A stretch of 64,000 bases of DNA from Kitagawia praeruptora (taxonomy: Eukaryota; Streptophyta; Magnoliopsida; Apiales; Apiaceae), in assembly GCA_037693485.1 (NCBI GenBank), contig CM075352.1:24548001-24612000 (forward strand). The letters are read 5' to 3'. Within the stretch, counting starts at the first letter, position 1, and each line of letters begins with the position of its first letter. The notes beneath the pieces were generated by a model. The model was given only the letters and a program-made list of their open reading frames with translations. It searched no databases and had not been told where the DNA came from. Below, one piece after another: positions 10,989-20,610 of this stretch. The translations under genes were made by a program, and so were the position numbers.

Positions 10989-11411
10989 CTTGTTATTATT
11001 TTTTCACGTATATACTTTTGTAATTTCTGAAAATATTCATTTTCTAAACAAATATTTGTCATTTTTATGTATATTTAAAAAAATATACAATAACATCACC
11101 AAAATGAAAAATGAAAAAGAGCAGGGAAAATTTATAATCAGATAAATTAATGTCACAACAAAATATATAATGATCAACAAAATAATATTAAAGAAAATGA
11201 ATTCCAAAATAATTATAAACCTTACTTCCGACACATTGCCTTTCTACGCATTAAGCCTTACTTCCAGTCAAAGTAATAATAAGCCTTACTTCACACATTG
11301 CCTTACTTTCTAGTTTCTACACAAACAGGTCAAAGTATTACCTTCTTAAGGTACAGTTAGATGGCAAACAACAATAATCCTACTAAGGATTCCCTCCTAC
11401 TGCTCCATGCT
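10989..11411. other. Intergenic, AT-rich
   Basis: No gene is seen. A short repeated phrase, CCTTACTTCC(A/G)... and TTGCCTT, occurs two or three times between 11220 and 11330; its significance is unclear. Confidence 0.4.
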
Positions 11412-12005
11412 TCATAATTTGAGAAGTACATAAACATGTTCTAAATCCTTACTCCTAATCCTCCCATACCCCAGAATTTCACCCACAAAACCCTCATATG
11501 GAGGCAATCCCCACATGGGCCCGTAGGTGTTTAAGTAATCAAAATACAATCCATCTTCTAATGTCTCCTAGCCAATCACGAAAATTGCATGCCCCAAACT
11601 TCTAATGAATTCATTCCCTTTCCTCCATCTCCTCTTCTTGCTTGCACCCCTTTTCCTCTTCTTGCTAGACCCACCAACTTTTACATCTATGGTAATTCCC
11701 TTCCCATTACCAGTTGCACTAAATCCATATTTCACATCAAACTCAGATAGAACCCCCTATGATATATAATGCTCATCATCCTCATCATCAAGGTCATTAA
11801 GGAAATCTCCATGACCAAAAGCTTCACACCAATGGACATAGTATCTCGGAGTATCCATCAAAAAAGAGAAGAAAAAACACAGAAGTATTACATATTTTCT
11901 TGATGGAACGAGCACAGGATGGAACGAGAAATGCAAGTAGTCTATACGAGTACTAAGAAACAACACACAAGAAATTTTTGGGTACCAATTTGGGGTACCT
12001 AGCAT
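11412..12005 (-). pseudogene. Decayed ORF of unknown family with two in-frame TAG codons
   Basis: One minus-strand frame runs 198 codons from the ATG at 12005 to TGA at 11412, broken only by TAG at 11757-11759 and TAG at 11568-11570. The third segment has a composition typical of real protein (YFDYLNTYGPMWGLPPYEG). The middle segment contains a basic stretch (KKRKRGASKKRRWRKG) that could bind nucleic acid or target the nucleus. The first segment ends in an acidic run (LNDLDDEDDEH). I do not recognise the family. Introns are possible, but no GT-AG pair cleanly removes both TAGs. Confidence 0.4.
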
Positions 12006-13033
12006 TACCCTTTTTTCGCAATATTATTTTCAAATTTTGAACGGGAAATGTAAATTATCTTTTACAAATAATACAAGTCACAAAAAAAAAAAACTCATTC
12101 AAATTAAATGATCTTGACAACTGCATAGCAATTTACACCAAGTTCTTGTCTCTGGATAGCAAAATGAAATATAAAGTTCTTATTGTTACACCATATGTAT
12201 ATATAACCAAGACTGAGTTTGACCTACAGCTGTCCTCTTGTTACTGTTGCAATCACATAAATATCTTCTTTGAATTACGCTTCGCCAAATAATTCAAATT
12301 TTAAATTCCTTAATTTTGGGAACTATTCTGAAAAATTATCTTAACAACTCTTGAATGGTTAAATTCGAGATGGAAGTCGTTATGCTTCAATATTTATTGA
12401 AAGCTAATTTGGTGACAAGAACCAGTCAGGGAATAAATTTCAATTATGTTTTCATTTATTTTTAGTTTCAAGTTCTCGAATAATTTTTTTTATTTGTGTT
12501 ACAGAGTTGTGTGCATGCCCAATTTTGATTACCATTGTCTGTGCACATATATAGATTACCAAATTCCTATTACATTTGTAGCGAAAGGATAACGGATCAA
12601 ATAGTGAAGATCGAATGCGGGCTTGATGTGCATAATTCAATTTTTATTCACGGTCAAGTATATGTTATTCTGTCAAGAGTCATCCTCTATCATGAGTCAC
12701 TTCACCATATGGTTTTAAAATTGTCGGTGATGATAATTATTAGGTCCAATTAATTTTTTCTAACAATTAGTATGAGTTTATTAATTTTTTCTAAAAATTT
12801 GGTTGTTACATTTTGTCAAATGAACTGGTTATTGATTTGTTTATGCAAGAAGCTAGGCCCCTGTTATTCTCTTGAAATTTCGATATCATGATTCTGCACT
12901 CCAAACTGAGAGTGCCGCTGTTCATTCATTTCACAGGTCCATTTAATTTTGAGAAAGTGAAATACAATGGGATTTTGCCAATCCTAATCTTAAATCCCCA
13001 CGTAATACTCTTATAATCATCTCATCTTCTATA
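12006..13033. other. Intergenic, no gene seen
   Basis: AT-rich spacer. A stretch of about 60 bp at 12480-12542 (ATTTGTGTTACAGAGTTGTG and following) is repeated at 13845-13900. Short ORFs here have no protein-like composition. Confidence 0.5.
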
Positions 13034-13274
13034 CTTCCTCCGTCCCATTCATTTGTTTACAATTCAGAGAAAATGTCTGACGCATTTTAAGGTGTATATA
13101 AAATATAATTCCATAATTTATTTTTATAATTTTGAATAAAAATTGAATGTTTAATTTTTTATTCAGAAAAAGAAAATTTTAAAAATAAGTTATAGAACTA
13201 TATTTTATATGCACCTTAAAATGCGTACCGGACACTCTCACAGAAACGTAAACAAATGGCCGGGACGGAAGGAG
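13034..13274. mobile_element. Stowaway (Tc1/mariner) MITE, about 241 bp
   Basis: The left end reads CTTCCTCCGTCCCATTCATT and the right end, reverse-complemented, CTCCTTCCGTCCCGGCCATT. These are the CTCCCTCCGTCCC-type termini of Stowaway MITEs. TA dinucleotides flank both ends (13032-13033 and 13275-13276), the expected target duplication. The inner arms also pair (TTTTAAGGTGTATATAAAAT against ATTTTATATGCACCTTAAAA), so the element can fold into a long hairpin. Confidence 0.9.
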
Positions 13275-14917
13275 TATATAATAGCATAACAGGGGGATAA
13301 TTTGAGCCAAAAAACCCCATGTGAAATGACTTAGATGCCCTTAGTTTTGATGAAATTACACATTCCGTCCTATCTATATACAGTGCGACCCATGCTTTGC
13401 CCAGACAGGTTGCGTTGCGCGTGCCTGATTGCATCGCTTATAATACTCTGATAATAGATGCCATGTCAAATTATAATTTACACATTGGATTTTAATAATG
13501 TTTTTAGTAATTTAAATTCAAAAAAAAATCCTTAAAAAGTAAGTTATTTGATGGTTCTTTTCTGGTTAATTGATACATTGAAGGGAGTGCTGTGATGCTC
13601 AAGTATAAACTAGCTGTCGGCTAGGGAACTGGTTAAACTCCTGCAATCTTTTGCGCCAGTTGTTTGTGTGTTTTTTTTCTAATTCGAACTGCTTTGTGCA
13701 CCCACATATTTGTGTTTCCTTTTCTTTTTCTGAATTCTGACTATTGTGACCAAGATTGGTGGATTAAACTTTGTAAAAACATTTGCATACAGAGGTTCTA
13801 AATTTCTATGTTGTTCGGGACATTAGTATGTTGCTAGAATAATTTTTTTTATTTGTGTTACAGAGTTGTGTTCCCAATTTTGATTACTATTGTCTGTGTA
13901 ATTTCGGATGGCTGAGAGTACGTGTTAGCTATCAAGGTAATTAATTTATCCAAGTAATAATATATTGAGATTTTAGAGTATTTATACCTTGAGTCATCCT
14001 AACCTACAAACTCTACGAATCTCCCGGAGCCACTATATATATACTGGAATCTGAACATAAAAATGAAGTTTATGATTCACAAATTCAAGCTTTACTAAAA
14101 ACCAAATAATTTCCAAAACTGCATGTAGGATCTACTACGTATTGTTTTTAGTTTAGTACAGTTTTAATTTGAATAGAAGTCTAGATGTGTGGCTGTGATT
14201 ATTAGGTATGTTGTACTCCTATGTGAAACTACTGTGTCATTCTTTCAAGGGTTTGGTATCGTTTAGCTCTGCATTTGATGATTGTATATGCTTTGTCAGG
14301 TCTTGTTGGATAATTTGGTAAAACCATCAAACCTGATGACTGATTACAACACCAGGTATGTACTTTTTACAAACTATGTGACTGCATAATTTTTAATCTT
14401 CAACCATTAAAGCAGAATAGAAGTGTAGAAATACAGGCGCTCTTTATCATGTCAACAGATGAGAATATGAGATTCTAACAAGTATATATAAATATCATAT
14501 ATTGAAACCTGCTGATGCTTAATACTATAAGCTGATACAGATAGAGAGAGCCAATATAGCAATAAACAGTATATGCATTGTCAAGACTCAAAACATCAAA
14601 CAGACAAAAGTTAGCATTTTTCTAAAGAAAATGAATAATTTAAATAAGGTACTTCAGGAAACCTCCTGAGGTAATCTCATGAAAATCATTCTCATAATAA
14701 TTAGAATGAAGCAGGTATCATTAACAGAACACTTTACAAAACAAGTACGAGGTTCCAAGTAAATTAATATTATAAGCATGCTTAATCACATTGATTAGGA
14801 TTGATTCATACCCAGTTTTGTGTATAAATATGCACATTCTGTAGCATTTCATAACCAAGTTCGAGCAAATAAACAACAGCTTTATCTAAACTCTCATTTC
14901 TAGAGCTTAATATATAA
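13275..14917. other. Intergenic, includes likely promoter of the CASP-family gene
   Basis: No gene is seen from 13275 to about 14700. The last 120 bases include GTATAAATATG near 14821-14831, about 90 bp before the ATG at 14918, a reasonable TATA box for the downstream gene. Confidence 0.45.
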
Positions 14918-15665
14918 ATGATGAGTGCATCAAAGTATGAAGCTATTGAAGCTGCTAAGGTTTCTGCCCCTCTTCGAAACAACAGAGGCATTTCAATATT
15001 AGACCTCATTTTCCGAGTTATTGCACTTGGTGCAACTTTAGGAAGTTCGGTGGCCATGGCTAAAAGTGAGCAAGAACTTACATTTTTCACACGGTTCTTA
15101 AAATTTGATGCCCAATACGATGATTTTCCAACTTTTGCGTAAGTTTATTAGTTAGTTTCACCATTGTTCCTATAATTTTCCTAGTCTGCAGTCTGCAGTT
15201 GCAATATACATTCTAGTTATTTCAAGAAATGTGTAACAAAATGATGTCTATACAGGTTTTTCGTTTTGGTGAATGCACTAGTGTGCGGATATTTTGCTTT
15301 CTCTATTCCACTATCAATTTTGACCATTGCTAGAAGCAGATCAGAAAAAAGCAGGATTATCTTGATTATTATGGATTCGGTAAATATAAGTCATCGGTTG
15401 ATGTTTCTTAATATGCCTAATCAAACCATCTTTATATATCTCGACGATAATAATTTGTGACATTTCTAGCTAGGTAATGCTGGGACTACTTACTTCCGCA
15501 GCTTTTGCAACAACATCTATATTGTATCTGGCACATACAGGGAGTGGTTCGGCTAACTGGCTTGCAGCGTGTCAGCAATTCAATGATTTTTGCCACCAAG
15601 TTTCTGGATCATTGATAGGTTCTTTTGGTGCAGTTGTCATTCTTATGTTGCTAATTATGATTTAA
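14918..15665 (+). CDS. CASP-family membrane protein (Casparian strip membrane protein-like), three exons
   Basis: Exons 14918-15138, 15256-15379 and 15474-15665 join in frame with GT-AG introns to give 178 residues. Four hydrophobic helices are visible: about residues 27-48 (DLIFRVIALGATLGSSVAMA), 74-97, 112-135 and the C-terminal 150-178. Conserved family features are the Arg in the first helix, the acidic residue in the third (IIMDSVMLGL), and the extracellular-loop segment NWLAACQQFNDFCHQVSGS, with its Trp and Cys residues. CASPs form a membrane scaffold for lignin deposition in the root endodermis; CASP-like paralogues have broader sites. The protein is slightly short at both ends, so I call it family-level only. 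Start at the first of two adjacent ATGs. Confidence 0.85.
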
Positions 15666-16326
15666 GGCACTGCATTGTCACGGCAACACTAATATTCCAG
15701 CCTGTACTAGTTTATTTGTGTGCTTATCTGCTACATAGTTTTTTTTAGCTAATCTCTAACGTGCTACATGATTGAATTCGAGTTTAAGTCTCATGTGTGT
15801 TTGTGTTAATTCAGTTCATTGTATTAACTTCAACGAATTTACGACAAGGTTTTTATGTAATTTGTTTGTACCAATATTACAGTGTCTTATAAACTGTCTT
15901 GTGTTCATTTCTGATTAATGTATATGAACTGCTACACATCCATAACAAATCCTGTGTTTATTGAAGTATTTATCTAGAAAATTTTCATTACTAGACGGTA
16001 ACCAAATGAAACACGACTAATACATACCAGTGATACCACCCAGCAGTAGAATATGAAGGGATTAATCAAACCAAACAAAGCTTAGTAGACAAGTACGCAA
16101 ACCCACATGATTAAAACTTCATTCTATACAATCACAAATCTTGAAGTAAAAATGGATTATTTGATAACAAGAATGGCTTCGTTTCTCTAATTAGCATAAT
16201 CGAATAACATGTTTAGTTGTTAACCAATTGGATCTCATAAATTTGCCAGACATGTAAATTAAGGATTTCAAATTATGTATGTTCTTCACAAGGCTTTGAG
16301 ATACAAATAGATTTACGTATTCAAAC
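15666..16326. other. Intergenic between convergent CASP-like and PNSL-like genes
   Basis: Contains the 3' UTRs of the two convergent genes. No other feature is seen. Confidence 0.5.
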
Positions 16327-17010
16327 CTATGCTAGTAGTGCCACAAGTTCATCTATCGACTTCAATGTCTTCTCATAGTATAAATACGACTCGTATATCT
16401 TTGGTGACCGGACATATTTATCAAACTGAAAGAAAAAAATCACCAGTTACTTTTTACTCTAATTCACTAATTAAAAAAACAAAAACAAAAGGTAATAGAT
16501 TTTAAGTTTAACACATACCTCAGACATGTTATCCACCAACTCGTTAGCAGTTTTAACATAAGAACTTCTTTGATTTTGTGGTACCATAGTCATTGCATTT
16601 GTCAGGTCCTGAGAAAGATAAGCAGCTTTTAGCCTAATGTAAAACAACACATACCTCCATGACAATGTTTCCAACATGTTCCTAATACTATGTAGTCCTT
16701 GAGCAGTTTGTCGAATTCTTGCAACTGCATCCTCTGGTGATAGTCCAGGCTCGAAAAAACGTTCTCTCATAAATGACCTTGCGCCCCAATTCTCAGCTAG
16801 CGCTACTGGAGGTGCAACATTATTTAGTCCACCTATTACAATTGATGTTGCTACCAACGATGTTAAGAATTTCCGTCGTTTTTGTGTTGCGTTTTCGTCT
16901 CCAGAAATTGTAGCTTGGATCAACGTTGGGGGATGCACGCGGCGCTGGTGGTGCTGATGTTTTGGAGCGGTGATTTTGGCATGATTGAAGTTAGTTAAGG
17001 TTGCCATCAT
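16327..17010 (-). CDS. PsbQ-like lumenal subunit of the chloroplast NDH complex (PNSL2/PNSL3 type), two exons
   Basis: Exon 1 (17010-16519) and exon 2 (16425-16327) join across a GT-AG intron of 93 bp to give 196 residues. The N-terminus is a chloroplast transit region ending in KRRKFLTS and a hydrophobic thylakoid-transfer segment (about residues 48-70) that finishes ...PPVALAENWGARSF, with an ALA-type cleavage site for the lumen. The mature part has the four-helix PsbQ-like pattern: EPGLSPEDAVARIRQTAQGL, SWRYVLFYIRLKAAYLSQDL, KTANELVDNMSE and YVRSPKIYESYLYYEKTLKS. PsbQ-like proteins belong to subcomplex L of NDH-PSI, which drives cyclic electron flow. I cannot separate PNSL2 from PNSL3. The open frame extends upstream to 17211 but that part does not look like transit peptide. 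Confidence 0.85.
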
Positions 17011-17357
17011 TTGGAGTACTGAAGAATTGTTAATGTAGCACTGCAGCATATGGGAGTTTGAATGGTATGGGAATATATCTGTCCAGTGTCCGTTAGGCCA
17101 ACAAGGACCTTTGCTTTTTAGTGACGTGGCGGATTCATTATCTTCATGGAGTGAGTATAAAAAAGAGAAATAAAGTACTTGCAAAAATTGAAAACCAGAA
17201 TTAAATTTCAAAAAATGCAGGGGACAAAATAAATCTGCACTATAAAATCAGACTAATAGTACTTTGCTCAAGAAAAACTTGAACAATTCATGGCTATTTC
17301 GAAAAGCAAAGACAAGAACATGAAAAACTACTAACAAGTTAACAAACAATAATGGCT
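17011..17357. other. Spacer between the SET-domain gene and the PNSL-like gene
   Basis: Both genes are on the minus strand, so this holds the 5' leader and promoter of the PNSL gene and the 3' UTR of the SET gene. An open frame runs through 17011-17211 but has weak coding character. Confidence 0.4.
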
Positions 17358-18959
17358 TCAACTTTGTGTAATAAGCTCAAGTAAAGACTTCATTGCCTGT
17401 TTCTTCATTACCTTCCCATATACTCCTCTTCCTAATTTCATTGCTTTCTCCATTTCCACTACTCCACCACTACCACCATTTCTTTTGATCCCCTCCATAA
17501 ACACCTTCAAGATTCTCCCATCACTACCTACGCCATCCACAATACTCTCCACCAATGCCTCCATAGCCGGAATTCGCCTTCCCCATTTCCTCATCAACTT
17601 CTCTGATCCGAATACTTCGGAATAGGCCACCCAAAACGAGGCCCTTAGATGCCCTTTAGCCCTTCCTCTTACCATCCATCTTCTCATACATTCCTCCAAT
17701 TTATAGACCACACCTCCCAAATCCAAGCCTCTTTCGATTCCTATTTCCATTTCTTTCATCTCTTGCTTACTACATAACCCTTCCTCAAACCTGCATCTCT
17801 TACAATTACAATCAAACCCCCAACTCGAGGCCATTTTTTTACGGTTGCACAATGGCGAAAACACATCAAAATACCCAAATGTGAGCTCTTCTCCTGCTTT
17901 AACATCTCTAGAAACATGAACAATCACATAGTCACCAATGTGGAATCTCTTGGCATTAGGATAACAAGAATGATTTATGAACGAAGATAGCACCCATAAC
18001 CCAACCCCGTAGTAATCATTACTACTTTTACCTAAAACTTTAGTAGAAATCACATCTTCAGTAAGGGAATTTACATCCAATATGCTCAGTAATCTACTCT
18101 TATCAACCTTTTCATTCGAAAACAAACTTTCATCTGCATCAGGCCTAAACAAATCTATATCAGGAACCTCAAGACTTTCCTCTTCTTCACCAGTCGACAA
18201 CTTGCATATAATATGATAAGTTCTATTGCATATCTCAGCTGAATCAACAACTTTATCAATCAAATTCTTCCACATTACCAAGTGCCCCGAGTTATCAATA
18301 TCGGATTGAGGCAATATACCTCTCTCAACAGAAACAGCTTTTGTAACCAACAACAAACTCCCACTATCAACATTCTTTGTTGCAAATAAACCACGCCTAC
18401 TAATCTTAGATTTCTTGATTTCAACTGGACCAATGTACTCTGCTAGTTCAGGCAACTTGCCTCGAAAACCCGAAAGTATCCAATCAGAGAAATCAAAACC
18501 TCCAGTTCTTGATAAAGATTCTATCTTTTTACATTTCTCTAAATACCCATTTAGCATTTCAGAATTTACACTAGCCTGAGGATCAAGAACTGCAATCTTG
18601 AAACACTGTAAAGCAAGATTATACCTATCAAGATTAATCAAGATCTTGCCTTTACATAACAAAGTCTTGAAATGGGCATTTTCAATTTTCAAAGCCTCAT
18701 CACAATCTTTTAAACCTTGGTTAAAATCTCGTAAACGATACCGGGCCTCGGCTTGATTTGAGTAAGCCAAGCACATTGATTTTCGAAGCTTTGAAACACG
18801 ATCAGTGTCGAATGGATTTCGGGTATCTGAAATGTGGTGATGACAAAGAGAGATAAATTGAGAGTAGACTTGTATAGATTCTTTCCATTCCTCTCTGAGG
18901 AGAAGATCTGTTGCTTTAGATCTTAGTAATTGCATTTTCTCATCTTCTTCGTTTTCCAT
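17358..18959 (-). CDS. TPR-SET domain protein (SMYD/TPR-type lysine methyltransferase family), intronless
   Basis: 533 residues from the ATG at 18959. Three TPR-like helical pairs cover about residues 8-135 (AYSNQAEARYRLRDFNQGLK, then DCDEALKIENAHFKTLLCKG). A SET domain follows: KSKISRRGLFATKNVDSGSL (about 180), an insertion of about 100 residues, the catalytic-core motif SFINHSCYPNAKR (about 328) and GEELTFGYFD (about 355). A post-SET cysteine cluster reads WGFDCNCKRC, then a helical tail. Plant proteins with this plan are predicted to methylate lysine, but substrates are mostly unknown. No organellar signal is obvious. No lesions are seen. Confidence 0.85.
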   Translation of the reverse strand: MENEEDEKMQLLRSKATDLLLREEWKESIQVYSQFISLCHHHISDTRNPFDTDRVSKLRKSMCLAYSNQAEARYRLRDFNQGLKDCDEALKIENAHFKTLLCKGKILINLDRYNLALQCFKIAVLDPQASVNSEMLNGYLEKCKKIESLSRTGGFDFSDWILSGFRGKLPELAEYIGPVEIKKSKISRRGLFATKNVDSGSLLLVTKAVSVERGILPQSDIDNSGHLVMWKNLIDKVVDSAEICNRTYHIICKLSTGEEEESLEVPDIDLFRPDADESLFSNEKVDKSRLLSILDVNSLTEDVISTKVLGKSSNDYYGVGLWVLSSFINHSCYPNAKRFHIGDYVIVHVSRDVKAGEELTFGYFDVFSPLCNRKKMASSWGFDCNCKRCRFEEGLCSKQEMKEMEIGIERGLDLGGVVYKLEECMRRWMVRGRAKGHLRASFWVAYSEVFGSEKLMRKWGRRIPAMEALVESIVDGVGSDGRILKVFMEGIKRNGGSGGVVEMEKAMKLGRGVYGKVMKKQAMKSLLELITQS

Positions 18960-19152
18960 ATTTGAAATGGATTTGGTGATTCTTGTTGGATTTTCAATGT
19001 TGGTGAGGATTTTTAGAATGGTAGTTTAGATGTTCAGTTAAATCTATGGGGGTAAGAATTTTTGAAATTTTGGGAATGTAACGGTCATGTTAAATTTTTT
19101 AACTTTATTTTTTTTTTTGTAACGGTTGCTAAATTTTAGTCCAATAATAAAT

Positions 19153-20333
19153 GGGGCGCGGTCTAGTGCAAACGGTTGCCAAAGTACTGTTTGGCAACAT
19201 ACGGTTTTATAACCGTTGGATCAACTATTGAACGGTCCTGATTTAAAAAAAATTCGTACCGTACCGCATAAACTTTCTGCGGTACGGGCAAATTACCAAA
19301 ATGCCTCTCCTTCTCGTACCGCATAAACTTTATGCGGTACCAGCCATTTTTTTTTCACTGTTGCATTTTGAAAACCATCGAAGTGGGCTTGGGCTTTTAA
19401 TTTTCTTTCTTTCTTTTTTTAATTCCTTTCAATCATTTAAAATACTTTTTAACATCATTTAAAATACTTTTTTTAATGGCTCCCGGTCACCTGCAAACGT
19501 TTGCCAAATTAGTGTTTGGCAACATACGGTTTTATAACCGTTGGATCAACAATCCAACGGTTCTGATTTAAAAAAAAATTGTATCGTACCGCAGAAACTT
19601 TCTGCGGTACGATCGTCGTACCGCAGAAAGTTTCTGCGGTACGGGTAAATTATGAAAATGCCCCCTGTATTCACATCAAAAGACTACTGTACACACATAC
19701 CCACTTCGATGGTTTTTGAACTAAACCAAAGAAAGAAAATTAAAAAAAGTATTTTAAATGATGTTAAAAAGTATTTTAAATGATTGAAAGGAATTAAAAA
19801 AAGAAAGAAAGAAAATTAAAAGCCCAAGCCCACTTCGATGGTTTTCAAAATGCAACAGTGAAAAAAAAATGGCTGGTACCGCATAAACTTTATGCGGTAC
19901 GAGAAGGAGAGGCATTTTGGTAATTTGCCCGTACCGCAGAAAGTTTATGCGGTACGGTACGAATTTTTTTTAAATCAGGACCGTTCAATAGTTGATCCAA
20001 CGGTTATAAAACCGTATGTTGCCAAACAGTACTTTGGCAACCGTTTGCACTAGACCGCGCCCCTTTTTTAATTTTCTTTCTTTGGTTTAGTTCAAAAACC
20101 ATCGAAGTGGGTATGTGTGTACAGTAGTCTTTTGATGTGAATACAGGGGGCATTTTCATAATTTACCCGTACCGCAGAAACTTTCTGCGGTACGACGATC
20201 GTACCGCAGAAAGTTTCTGCGGTACGATACAATTTTTTTTTAAATCAGAACCGTTGGATTGTTGATCCAACGGTTATAAAACCGTATGTTGCCAAACACT
20301 AATTTGGCAAACGTTTGCAGGTGACCGGGAGCC
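19153..20333. mobile_element. Mutator-like MITE (586 bp) containing an inverted copy of itself
   Basis: The unit starts GGGGCGCGGTCTAGTGCAAA and ends, reverse-complemented, GGCTCCCGGTCACCTGCAAA; these are diverged terminal inverted repeats. A perfect 9-bp duplication ATAATAAAT flanks it (19144-19152 and 20334-20342), the length expected for Mutator-like elements. Removing 19478-20063 and one inner duplication leaves 325 + 261 = 586 bp, exactly the length of the inner element and its reverse complement across the join. No ORF is present, so it needs transposase in trans. It lies about 190 bp upstream of the SET gene start. Confidence 0.9.
19478..20063. mobile_element. Inner 586-bp MULE-MITE copy, inserted inverted into its sister
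   Basis: Starts GGCTCCCGGTCACCTGCAAA and ends GACCGCGCCCC. A perfect 9-bp duplication TTTTTTAAT flanks it (19469-19477 and 20064-20072) and belongs to the outer copy. Everything I compared by eye (both TIR regions, homopolymer lengths, spacer) is identical to the outer copy in inverted orientation, so the second insertion is recent. The segments carry palindromes built on GTACCGCA...TGCGGTAC. Confidence 0.9.
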
Positions 20334-20342
20334 ATAATAAAT

Positions 20343-20610
20343 AGTGGAGTGCTAATTGCATATTTTTGACTTGATTTTGCACACTCATATGACACCTTAA
20401 AACCTTCAAAAAATTAAAATATGACACCTTGTAGTAAAAAAAAAAAATGAAACTAAAACACTGAAAAGAAAGATTAGACCTTCATCAAGATATAAAGTTT
20501 CTGATCTCATAGTAATAATTTTTGTTCAGATTCTTGTTGTAGCACAAACAAACAATGCTCTTCATGAATTTTCATTCCCAGTTAGAAATTTAGTTTGAAA
20601 CACATCATCA
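20343..20610. other. Spacer with 3' region of the beta-propeller gene
   Basis: No gene is seen. It follows the MULE target duplication and includes the downstream sequence of the minus-strand gene that ends at 20611. Confidence 0.4.

Noticed and set aside
16471..17211. Using the upstream start of the PNSL frame at 17211
   Set aside because: The extra N-terminus does not look like a transit peptide, and the ATG pair at 17005-17010 gives a normal transit region and family length.
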